Assembly (NCBI RefSeq): GCF_051014445.1
Contig: NW_027488385.1
Span: 62,001 to 126,000, forward strand
Length of the DNA: 64,000 bases
Source: Colletes latitarsis
Taxonomy: Eukaryota; Arthropoda; Insecta; Hymenoptera; Colletidae
Reading direction: 5' to 3'
A program made the position numbers and the translations under genes. Below, piece after piece: positions 53,471-64,000 of this stretch (its first letter is position 1; every line of letters begins with the position of its first letter). The notes beneath the pieces are model-generated. The model did not search any database. It saw only the letters and a list, made by a program, of their open reading frames with translations, and was not told the origin of the DNA.

Positions 53471-54176
53471 CTATCCATGAAGTATAATAAATATGCGAAA
53501 ATATGAGCCTGATAAGGGCAAATCCTAGACCTAACCCAGACCTAACATGCGTTATCCTCAAAAATATTTATCAAGACCAGGTTTAACTGAATGTTTCAGT
53601 GTGGTACCACATTACTACGTGATCCAAACCAGAAAAAACCCAGGATCCGTTCAACAAGTATGTGAAGAATGCGAACGTAAGAGTCTGATGAGGGCAAATC
53701 CCAGACCTTTCCTAGACCTAACTTGCGTTATCCTCAAAAATATTGATCGAAACCTGGTTTAATCGACTGTTTCAGTGGGGTACCACATTACTATGTGACC
53801 CAAACCAGAAAATAGCCCAGGATCTATCCATGAAGTATAATAAATATGCGAAAGTATGAGCCTGATAAGGGCAAATCCTAGACCTAACCCAGACCTAACA
53901 TGCGTTATCCTCAAAAATATTTATCAAGATCAGGTTTAATTGATTGTTACAGTGTGGTACCACATTACTACGTGATCCACACCAGAAAAAACCCAGGATC
54001 CGTTCAACAAGTATGTGAAGAATGCGAAAGTATGAGTCTGATGAGTGAAAATCCCAGGCCTAACCTAGGCCTAACATGCGTTATCCTCAAAAATATTGAT
54101 CGAAACCAGGTTTAATCGATTGTTTCAGTGTGGTACCACATTACTATGTGATCCAAACCAGAAAATAACCCAGGAT
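53471..54176 (+). repeat. Tandem dimer duplication (353 bp x 2)
   Basis: Both copies (53471 and 53824) carry the rare mark ctatccatgaagtataataa and gcctgataagggc, followed by a cctcaaaaatatttatcaag unit. The following class 1 tails differ (aacgtaagagtctgatgagg against aaagtatgagtctgatgagt), so the copies have diverged or partly converted. Confidence 0.82.
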
Positions 54177-57100
54177 CTGTTCAACGAGTATGTGAAGTGT
54201 GCGAAAGTATGGGTCTGATGAGGGCAAATCCCAGACCGATCCCAGAGCTAACATGCGTTATCCTCTAAAATATTTATCAAGACCTGGTTTAATTGTATGT
54301 TTCAGTGTGGTACCACATTACTACGTGATCCTAACCAGTAAAAACCCAGGATCCGTTCTACAAGTATGTGAAGAATGCGAAAGTATGAGTCTGATGAGTG
54401 AAAATCCCCGGCCTAACCTAGACCTAACATGCGTTATCCTAAAAAATATTGATCCAAACCAGGTTTAACGGACTGTTTCAATGTGGTACCACACTACTAC
54501 GTGACCCAAACCGGAAAAAACCCAGGATCTAGCCATCAAGTATGAGAAATATGCGAAAGTATGAGCCTGATGAGAGCGAATCCCTGACCTATCCCAGACC
54601 TAACTTGCGTTATCCTCTAAAATATTGATCGAAATCAGGTTTAATTGACTGTTTCAGCGTGGTACCACTTTACTACATGATACAATCCAGAAACAGCCCA
54701 GGGTCTAGCCATGAAGTATGAGAAATATGCGAAAGTATGAGCCTGATGAGGGCAAATCGAAGACCTAACCCAAACCTAACATGCGTTATCCTCTAAAATA
54801 TTTATCAAGACCAGGTTTAATTGAATGTTTCAGTGTGGTACCACATTACTACGTGAACCAAACCAGAAAAAACCCTGTATCTGTTCAACAAGTATGTGAA
54901 GAATGCTAAAGTATGAGTCTGATGAGTGAAAATCCCAGGGCTAACCTATGCCTAACATGCGTTATCCTCAAAAATATTGATCGAAACCAGGTTTAATCAA
55001 TTGTTTCAGTGTGGTACCACATTACTATGTGATCCAAACCAGAAAATAACCCAGGATCTGTTCAACGAGTATGTGAAGTGTGCGAAAGTATGAGTCTGAT
55101 GAGGGCAAATCCCAGACCTATCCCAGAGCTAACATGCGTTATCCTCTAAAATATTGATCCAAACCAGGTTTAATGGACTGTTTCAGTGTGGTACCACTTT
55201 ACTGAGTGATCCAAAGCAGAAAAAACCCTCGATCAGGTCAACATGTATGTTAAAACTGCGAAAGTATGACCCTGATGTGGGCAAATCCCAGGCCTAACCT
55301 AGACCTAACATGCGTTGTCCTCTAAAATATTGATGGAAACCTGGTTTAATCGTCTGTTTCAGTGTGGTACCACATTACTATGTGATCCAAACCAGAAAAT
55401 AACCCAGGATCTGTTCAACGAGTATGTGAAGTGTGCGAAAGTATGAGTCTGGTGAGGGCAAATCCCCGACCTATCCCAGACCTAACATGTGTTGTCCTCT
55501 AAAATATTTACCAAGACCAGGTTTAGTTGATTGTTTCTGTGTGGTCCCGCATTACTACGCGATCCAAACCAGAAAAAACCCAGGATCCGTTCAACAAGTA
55601 TGTGAAGAATGCGAAAGTACGAGTCTGATGAGTGAAAATCACAGACCTAACGTAGACCTAACATGCGTTATCCTCAAAAATATTGATCGAAACCAGGTTT
55701 AATCGACTGTTTCAGTGTGGTACCACATTACTACGTGATCCAGACCAGAGAAAAACCCAGGACCTGTTCAACAAGTATGTGAAAAACGCGAAAGTATGAG
55801 CCTGATGACGGCAAATCCCAGACCCATCCCAGACCTAACTTGCGTTATCCTCAAAAATATTGATAGAAACCTGGTTTAATCGACAGTTTCAGTGTTGTAC
55901 TTCATTACTACGAGATCCAATCCAGAAATAGCCCAGGATCTAGCCATGAAGTATGAGAAATATGCGAAAGTATGAGCCTGACGAGGGCAAATCCTAGACC
56001 TAACCCAGACCTAACATGCGTTATCGTCCAAAATATTTATCAAGACCAGGTTTAATTGAATGATCCAGTGTGGTACCACATTACTACGTGAACCAAACCA
56101 GAAAAAACCCAGGATCCGTTCTACAAGTATGTGAAGAATGCGAAAGTATGAGTCTGATGAGTGAAAAACCCCGGCCTAACCTAGACCTAACATGCGTTAT
56201 CCTCAAAAATATTTATCGAAACCTGGTTTAATCGTCTGTTTCAGTGTGGTACCACATTGCTATGTGATCCAAACCAGAAAATAACCCAGGATCTGTTCAA
56301 CGAGTATGTGAAGTGTGCGAAAGTATGATTCTGATGAGGGCAAATCCAAGACCTATCCCAGACCTAACATGCGTTATCCTCAAAAATATTTATCGAAACC
56401 TGGTTTAATCGTCTGTTTCAGTGTGGTACCACATTACTATGTGATCCAAACCAGAAAAAACCCAGGATCCGTTCAACAAGTATGTGAAGAATGCGAAAGT
56501 ATGAGTCTGATGAGTGAAAATCGCAGACCTAACCTAGACCTAGCATGCGTTATCCTCTAAAATATTGATCCAAACCAGGTTTAATGGACTGTTTCAGTGT
56601 GGTACCACACTACTACGTGATACAATCCAGAAACAGCCCAGGATCTAGCCATGAAGTATGAGAAATATGCGAAAGTATGAGCCTGATGAGGGCAAATCAT
56701 AGACCTAATCCAAACCTAACATGCGTTATCCTCTAAAATATTTATCAAGACCAGGCTTAATTGACTGTTTTAGTTGTGGTACCACTTTACTACGTGACCC
56801 AAAGCAGAAAAAACTCTCGATCAGGTCAACATGCATGTTAAAACTGCGAAAGTATGAGCCTGATGAGGGCATATCCCAGACCTATCCCAGACCTAACTTG
56901 CGTTGTCCTCTAAGATATTGATGGAAACCAGGTTTAATTGACTGTTTCATTGTTGTACTTCATTACTACGTGATGCAATCCAGAAATAGCCCAGGAACTA
57001 GCCATCAAGTATGAGAAATATGCGAAAGAATGAGCCTGATGAGAGCAAATCCCAGGCCTAACCTAGAACTAACATGAATTATTCTCTAAAATATTGGTCG

Positions 57101-57957
57101 AAACCAGGTTTAATTGACTGTTTCAGTGTGGTCCCACATTACTACGTGATCCAAACCAGAAAAAACCCAGGATCCGTTCAACAAGTATGTGAAGAATACG
57201 AAAGTATGTGTCTGACGAGTGAAAATCCCAGGCCTAACCTAGACCTAACATGCGTTATCCTCAAAAATATTGATCGAAACCTGGTTTAATCGACTGTTTC
57301 AGTGTGGTACCACATTACTACATGACCCAAACCAGAAAAAACCCAGGATCTGTTCAACAAGTATGTGAAAAACGCGAAAGTATGAGCCTGATGAGGGCAA
57401 ATCCCAGACCTATCCCAGACCAAACTTGCGTTATCCTCTAAAATATTGATCGAAACCATGTTTAATTGACTGTTTCAGTGTGGTACCACATTACTACGTG
57501 TCCAATCCAGAAATAGCCCAGGATCTAGCCATGAAGTATGAGAAACATGCGAAAGTATGAGCCTGACGAGTGCAAAGCCTAGACCTAACCCAGACCTAAC
57601 ATGCGTTATCCTCAAAATTATTAATCGAAACCTGGTTTAATCGACTATTTCAGTGTGGTACCACATTACTACGTGACCCAAACCAGAAAAAACCCAGGAT
57701 CTGTTCAACAAGTATGTAAAAAACGCGAAAGTATGAGCCTGATGAGGGCAAATCCCAGACCTATCCCAGACCAAACTTGCGTTATCCTCTAAAATATTGA
57801 TCGAAACCAGGTTTAATCGACTGTTTCGGTGTGGTACCACGTTGCTATGTGTTCCAAACCAGAAAAAACCCAGGATCAGATCAACAAGTACGTGAAAAAC
57901 GCGAAAGTATGACCGTGATGAGGGCGAATCTCAGACCTATCCCAGACCTAACTTGCG

Positions 57958-58659
57958 TTATCCTCTAAAATATTGATCGAAACCAGGTTTAATTGACTGT
58001 TGCAGCGTGGTACCGCATTACTACGTGATACAATCCAGAAACAGCCCAGGATCTAGCCATGAAGTATGAGAAATATGCGAAAGTATGAGCCTGATGAGGG
58101 AACATCCTAGACCTAACCAAACGTAACATGCGTTATCCTCTAAAATATTGATCCAAACCAGGTTTAGTGGACTGCTTCAGTCTGGTACCACTTTACTACG
58201 TGATGCAAACCAGAAAAAACCCAGGATCAATTCAACAAGTACGTGAAAAACGCGAAAGTATGAGCCTGATGAGGGCGAATCCCAGACCTATCCCAGACCT
58301 AACTTGCGTTATCCTCCAAAATATTGATCGAAACCAGGTTTAATTGACTGTTTCAGCGTGGTACCGCATTACTACGTGATACAATCCAGAAACAGCCCAG
58401 GATCTAGCCATGAAGTATGTGAAATATGCGAAAGTATGAGCCTGATGAGGGAACATCCTAGACCTAACCAAACGTAACATGCGTTATCCTCTAAAATATT
58501 GATCCAAACCAGGTTTAATGGACTGCTTCAGTCTGGTACCACTTTACTACGTGATGCAAACCAAAAAAAACCCAGGATCCGTTAAACAACCATGTGAAGA
58601 ATGCGAAAGTATGAGTCTGATGAGTGAAAATCCCCGGCCTAACCTAGACCTAACATGCG
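57958..58659 (+). repeat. Tandem dimer duplication (351 bp x 2)
   Basis: Copies at 57958 and 58309 share cagcgtggtaccgcattac, gagggaacatcctag, the one-off deletion cctaaccaaacgtaac and ctgcttcagtctgg. They diverge near the end of the second copy. The cctaaccaaacgtaac mark appears a third time near 59520, followed by the same ctgcttcagtctgg unit. Confidence 0.82.
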
Positions 58660-61639
58660 TTGTCCTCTAAAATATTGATGGAAACCAGGTTTAATTGACT
58701 GTTTCAGTGTCGTGCTTCATTACTACGTGATCCAATCCTGAAAAAGCCCAGGATCTGTTCAACAAGTATGTGAAAAATGCGAAAGGATGATCCTGATGAG
58801 GGCAAATCCCAGACCTATCCCAGACCTAACTTGCGTTGTGCTCTAAAATATTGATCGAAACCAGGTTTAATGGACTGTTTCAGTGTGGTACCACATTACT
58901 ACGTGATGCAATCCAGAAAAAGACCAGGATCTAGCCATCAAGTATGAGAAATATGCGAAAGTATGACCCTGATGAGGGCAAATCCCAGACCTATCCCAGA
59001 CCTAACTTGCGTTGTCCTCCAAAATATTGATCGAAACCAGGTTTAATGGACTGTTTCAGTGTGGTACCACTTTACTACGCGATCCAAAGCAGAAAAAACC
59101 GTCGATCAGGTCAACATGTATGTTAAAACTGCGAAAGTATGACCCTGATGAGGGCAAATCCCAGGCCTAACCTAGACCTAACATGCGTTATCCTCAAAAA
59201 TATTGATCGAAACCAGGTTTAATCAACAGTTTCAGTGTGGTACCACATTACTACGTGATCCAAACCAGAAAAAAACCCAGGAGCTATTCAACAAGTATGT
59301 GAAAAACGCGAAAGTATGACCCTGATGAGGGCAAATCCCAGGCCTAACCTAGACCTAACCTGCATTATCCTCTACAATATTGATCGAAACCAGGTTTAAT
59401 GGACTGTTTCAGTGTGGTACCACATTACTATGTGTTCCAAACCAGAAAAAACCCAGGATCTGTTCAAGAAGTATGTGAAAAACGCGAAAGTATGAGCCTG
59501 ATGAGGGCGAATCCTAGACCTAACCAAACGTAACATGCGTTATCCTCTAAAATATTGATCCAAACCAGGTTTAATGGACTGCTTCAGTCTGGTACCACTT
59601 TACTACGTGATGCAAACCAGAAAAAACCCAGGATCCGTTAAACAACCATGTGAAGAATGCGAAAGTATGACCCTGATGAGGGCAAATCCCAGGCCTAACC
59701 TAGACCTAACATGCGTTATCCTCAAAAATATTGATCGAAACCAGGTTTAATCAACAGTTTCAGTGTGGTACCACATTACTACGTGATGCAAACCAGAAAA
59801 AAACCCAGGAGCTGTTCAACAAGTACGTAAAGAATGCGAAATTATGTGTCTGATGAGGGCAAATCCCAGGCCTATCCTAGACCTAACATGCGTTATCTTC
59901 TAAAATATCGATCGAAACCAGGTTTAATGGACTGTTTCCGTGTGGTACCACATTACTACGTGATCCAAACCAGAAAAAGCCCAGGATCTAGCCATGAAGT
60001 ATGAAAAATATGCGAAAGTATGAGCCTGATGAGGGCAAATCCTAGACCTATCCCAGACCTAACGTGCGTTATCCTCTAAAATATTCATCGAAACCAGGTT
60101 TAATGGACTGTTTCAGTGTGGTACCACATTACTACGTGATCCAAAGCAGAAAAAACCCTGGATTAGGACAACATGTATGTTAAAACTGCGAAAGTATGAC
60201 CCTGATGAGTCCAAATCCCAGGCCTAACCTAGACATAACTTTCGTTATCCTCTAAAATATTGATCGAAACCAGGTTTAGTGGACTGTTTCAGTGTGGTAC
60301 CACATTACTGCGCGATCCAATCCAGAAAAAACCCAGGATCTGTTCAACATGTATGGAAAAATGCGAAAGTATGTCCCGCATGAGGGCAAATCCCAGACCT
60401 ATCCCAGACCTAACATGCGTTATCCTCAAAAATATTGATCGAAACCAGGTTTAATGGACTGTTTCAGCGTGGTACCACATTACTACGTGCTACAATCCAG
60501 AAATAGCCCAGGATCTAGCCATGATGTATGAGAAAGATGCGAAAGTATGAGCATGATGTGGGCAAATTCTAGACCTGACCCAGACCTAACATGCGTTATC
60601 CTCTAAAATATTTATCAAGACCAGGTTTTATTGAATGTTTCAGTGTGGTACCACATTACTACGTGAACCAAACCAGAAAAAACCCAGGATCCGTTCATCA
60701 AGTATGTGAAGAATGCGGAAGTATGAGTCTGATGAGTGAAAATCTCGGGGCTAACCTAGACCTAACAAGCGTTATCCTCTACAATATTGATGCAAACCAG
60801 GTTTAATGGACTGTTTCAGTGTGGTACCTATTTACTACGTGATCAAAAGCAGAAAAAACCCAGGATCCGTTCAACAAGTATGTGAAGAATGCGAAAGTAG
60901 GAGTCTGATCAGTGAAAATCTCAGGCCTTACCTAGACCTAACTTGCGTTATCCTCTAAAATATTGATCCAAACCAGGTTTAATGGACTGTTTCAGTGTGG
61001 TACCACATTACTATGTGTTCCAAACCAGAAAAAACCCAGGATCTGTTCAAGGAGTATGTGAAAAATGCGAAAGTATGATCCTGACGAGGGCAAATCCTAG
61101 ACCTAACCCAGACCTAACATGCGTTATCCTCAAAAATATTGATCGAAACCAGGTTTAATGGACTGTTTCAGTGTGGTACCACATTACTACGTGATCCAAA
61201 CTAGAAAAAACCCAGGATCTGTTCAACGAGTATGTGAAGTGTGCGAAAGTATGAGTCTGATGAGGTCTAATCCCAGGCCTAACCTAGACCTAACATGTGT
61301 TATCCTCTAAAATATTGATCGAAACCAGGGTTAATCGACTGTTTCAGTGAGGTACTACATTACTACGTGATGCAATCCAGAAATAGCCCAGGATCTAGCC
61401 ATGAAGTATTAGAAATATGCGAAAGTATGAGCCTGATGAGGGCAAATCCTAGACCTTACCCTGACGTAACATGCGTTATCCTCTAAAATATTTATCAAGA
61501 CCAGGTTTAATGGACTGTTTCAGTGTGGTACCACATTACTATGTGTTCCAAACCTGAAAAAACCCAGGATCTGTTCAAGGAGTATGTGAAAAACGCGAAA
61601 GTATGAGCCTGATGAGGGCGAATCCCAGACCTATCCCAG

Positions 61640-61897
61640 ACCTAAATTGCGTTATCCTCCAAAATATTGATCGAAACCAGGTTTAATGGACAGTTTCAGT
61701 GTGGTACCACTTTACTACGCGATCCAAAGCAGAAAATACCGTCGATCAGGTCAACATGTATGTTAAAACTGCGAAAGTATGACCCTGATGAGGGCAAATC
61801 CCAGGCCTAACCTAGACCTAACATGCGTTATCCTCAAAAATATTGATCGAAACCAGGTTTAATCAACAGTTTCAGTGTGGTACCACATTACTACGTG
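61640..61897 (+). repeat. Duplicate of 59000-59257 at 2640 bp (15 monomers)
   Basis: The segment carries the class 4 box with the ccgtcgatcagg mark and the following aatcaacagtttcag unit. Both align to 59000-59257 at 2640 bp. The aatcaacag mark also recurs at about 59750, three monomers (528 bp) after its first appearance. Confidence 0.78.
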
Positions 61898-62540
61898 TCC
61901 AATCCAGAAATAGCCCAGGATCTAGCCATGAAGTATGTGAAAAACGCGAAAGTATGAGCCTGATCAGGGCGAATCCCAGACCTATCCCAGACCTAACATG
62001 CATTATCCTCTAAAATATTGATCGAAACCAGGTTTAATGGACTGTTTCAGTGCGGTACCACATTACTACGTGAACCAAACCAGAAAAAACCCAGGATCCG
62101 CTCAACAAGTATGTGAAGAATGCGAAAGTATGAGTCTGATGAGAGAAAATCCCAGGCCTAACCTAGACCTAACATGCATTATCCTCTAAAATATTCATCG
62201 AAACCAGGTTTAGTGGACTGTTTCAGTGTGGTACCACATTACTATGTGTTCCAAACCAGAAAAAACCCAGGATCTGTTCAACGAGTATGTGAAGTGTGCG
62301 AAAGTATGAGTCTGATGAGGTCAAATCCCAGGCCTAACCTAGACCTAACTTGCGTTATCCTCTAAAATATTGTTCGAAACCAGGGTTAATCGACTGCTTC
62401 AGTGTGGTACCACATTACTATGTGTTCCAAACCAGAAAAAACCCAGGATCTGTTCAAGAAGTATGTGAAAAACGCGAAAGTATGAGCCTGATGAGGGCGA
62501 ATCCCAGACCTATCCCAGACCTAACATGCGTTATCCTCAA

Positions 62541-63252
62541 AAATATTAATCGAAACCAGGTTTAGTCGACTGTTTCAGTGTGGTACCACATTACTACGTG
62601 ATCCAAACCAGAAAAAAACCCAGGATCATGTCAACGAGTATGTGGAGTGTGCGAAAGTATGAGTCTGATGAGGGATAATCCCAGACCTATCCCAGACCTA
62701 ACTTGCGTTATCCTCTAAAATAGTGATCGAAACCAGGTTTAATTGACTGTTTTAGTTGTGGTACCACTTTACTACGTGACCCAAAGCAGAAAAAACTCTC
62801 GATCAGGTCAACATGCATGTTAAAACTGCGAAAGTATGACCCTGATGAGGGCAAATCCCAGGCCTAACCTAGACCTAACATGCGTTATCTCCTAAAATAT
62901 TGAGCGAAACCAGGTTTAATTGACTGTTTCAGTGTGGTACCACATTACTACGTGATCCAATCCAGGAATAGCCCAGGATCTAGTCATGAAGTATGAGAAA
63001 TATGCGAAAGTATGAGCCTGATGAGGGCAAATCCTAGACCTAACCCAGAACTAACATGCGTTGTCCTCTAAAATATTAATCGAAACCAGGTTTAGTCGAC
63101 TGTTTCAGTGTGGTACCACATTACTACGTGATCCAAACCAGAAAAAAACCCAGGATCATGTCAACGAGTATGTGGAGTGTGCGAAAGTATGAGTCTGATG
63201 AGGGATAATCCCAGACCTATCCCAGACCTAACTTGCGTTATCCTCTAAAATA
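62541..63252 (+). repeat. Repeated monomer at trimer spacing (530 bp)
   Basis: The unit at 62541-62722 recurs at 63071-63252, with the marks aaatattaatcgaaacc, tttagtcgactg, gaaaaaaaccc, ggatcatgtcaacg, tgtggagtgtgcg and gagggataatccc. Two other monomers lie between, so the amplified block was probably a trimer. The spacing of 530 rather than 528 reflects small insertions such as the extra A in the A-tract and the extra base in ttttagttgtgg. Confidence 0.85.
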
Positions 63253-63837
63253 TTGAGCGAAACCAGGTTTAATTGATTGTTTCAGTGTGGTCCCACATTA
63301 CTACTTGATGCAAACCAGAAAAAACCCAGGATCCGTTCAACAAGTATGTGAAGAATGCGAAGGTATGAGTCTGATGAGTGAAAATCCCAGGCCTAACCTA
63401 GACCTAACATGCGTTATCCTCAAAAATATTGATCGAAACCTGGTTTAATCGACTGTTTCAGTGTGGTACCACATTACTATGTGATCCAAACCAGAAAATA
63501 ACCCAGGATCTGTTCTACGAGTATGTGGAGTGTGCGAAAGTATGAGTCTGATGAGGGCAAATCCCAGATCTATCCCAGACCTAACATGCGTTATCCTCTA
63601 AAATATTTATCAAGACCAGGTTTAATTGATTGTTTCAGTGTGGTCCCACATTACTACGTGATCCAAACCAGAAAAAACCCAGGATCCGTTCAACAAGTAT
63701 GTGAAGAATGCGAAAGTATGAGTCTGAAGACTGAAAAACCCAGACCTAACCTAGACCTAACATACGTTATCCTCTAAGATATTGATCCAAACCAGGTTTA
63801 ATGGACTGTTTCAGTGTGGTACCACACTACTACGTGA

Positions 63838-64000
63838 TCCAATCCAGAAAAAACCCAGGATCCGTTCATCAAGTATGTGAAGAATGCGGAAGTATGAGTC
63901 TGATGAGTGAAAATCTCGGGGCTAACCTAGACCTAACAAGCGTTATCCTCTACAATATTGATGCAAACCAGGTTTAATGGACTGTTTCAGTGTGGTACCT
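63838..64000 (+). repeat. Duplicate of 60667-60829 at 3171 bp (18 monomers), cut by window end
   Basis: The marks ccgttcatcaagtatg, aatgcggaagtatgag, aatctcggggctaacc, aacaagcgttatcc and tctacaatattgatgc occur in the same order at both places, down to the gtggtacct break of the palindrome at the last base. The repeat continues past the window. Confidence 0.88.

Larger units (their letters stand above)
1..64000 (+). repeat. Satellite array of ~176 bp monomers filling the window
   Basis: Direct reading shows one motif series recurring every 176-177 bp from the first base to the last. In order within a unit: ttatcctctaaaatattgat; aaaccaggtttaat; gactgtttcag; gtgtggtaccacattactac; gtgatccaaaccag; aaaaaacccaggatc; a variable box; gcgaaagtatgag; ctgatgag; and an acctaac-rich tail ending in atgcg. 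The spacing was measured from repeated anchors (38927 to 39103 and 62174 to 62350 are both 176 bp; 17436, 17612, 17788 and 17964 are evenly spaced). All units face the same way, and I saw no reverse-complement unit and no interrupting sequence. Nucleosome-sized tandem monomers with higher-order structure are typical of centromeric or pericentromeric satellites in plants and animals. The centromeric role is inference, and the family is not one I recognise. Confidence 0.97.
50275..64000 (+). repeat. Diverged right region, about 78 monomers
   Basis: The 176 bp spacing continues, but neighbouring monomers carry many more private substitutions and small indels than in 8-50 kb. Examples are ggttttttgg, tttatcacacctgg, gattaggacaac, cctaaccaaacgtaac and acgtgtccaatcc. 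Class 4 units appear from about 51.3 kb. The only repeats of blocks I could find are short (monomer, dimer or trimer) or diverged (15- and 18-monomer offsets). No gene or insertion was seen. Confidence 0.78.

Noticed and set aside
1..64000. CRISPR array
   Set aside because: The whole period is repeated. There are no unique spacers between short repeats, no cas genes, and the period is far too long.
1..64000. CENP-B box
   Set aside because: The only TTCG-containing candidates on either strand (ttcgatcaat, ttcgcata, ttcgcatt) lack the A and CGGG positions of the NTTCGNNNNANNCGGGN core.
1..64000. Transposon or retroelement insertion in the array
   Set aside because: Monomer spacing continues throughout. 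I found no stretch lacking the satellite motifs, no LTR-like or terminal inverted repeat and no target-site duplication.
1..64000. Inverted (reverse-complement) monomer blocks
   Set aside because: Orientation anchors such as aaaaaacccagg and gcgaaagtatgag read the same way in every line checked.

Overview
The whole 64 kb window is satellite DNA. Every stretch I read belongs to a head-to-tail array of a ~176 bp monomer (176-177 bp, roughly 363 units), all in one orientation. I found no gene, RNA gene, transposon, unique sequence or inverted segment. Composition is moderately AT-rich. A pure array of nucleosome-sized monomers with higher-order repeats (HORs) indicates a eukaryotic nuclear genome, most likely a centromere or other constitutive heterochromatin of a plant or animal. 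I do not recognise the monomer as any family I know and cannot name the host.

The monomer has a constant left half and a switchable right half. The left half carries an AATATT-rich box, an AAACC-N-GGTTT dyad, and a KpnI-containing palindrome (GTGGTACCAC, up to 16 bp). The right half comes in at least four forms: class 1 (ccgttcaacaag, agaatgcg, gtgaaaatcc), class 2 (ctgttcaacaag, aaaacgcg, tatcccagacc), class 3 (tagccatcaag or tagccatgaag, atatgcg), and class 4 (cgatcaggtcaacatg, aactgcg), which I saw only to the right of about 51.3 kb.

Layout: 1-8630 is a mixture in which the first 1.97 kb matches 17436-19405 at a constant offset of 17435 bp. From 8631 to about 27.8 kb there are successive copies of a large HOR of about 24-30 monomers (offsets 4225, 4580, 4757 and 5285 bp) that differ by losses or gains of one to three whole monomers. 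From 27786 to 33600 there is a ~2.8-3.0 kb tandem duplication with its own trimer and dimer indels. 33.6-41.9 kb is a shuffled mixture of the same subtypes. From about 41.9 to 46.5 kb there is a near-identical 1761 bp 10-mer HOR, overlapped by a 2467 bp 14-mer duplication (45341-50274). From about 50.3 kb to the end the monomers are visibly more divergent, class 4 appears, and only short duplications remain.

The short ORFs of about 60-136 codons that recur across the window are by-products of the repeat. 176 is not a multiple of 3, so no frame persists from one monomer to the next. I annotate no coding region. The interest of the window lies in its HOR evolution, its dyad motifs, and the change in character from left to right.
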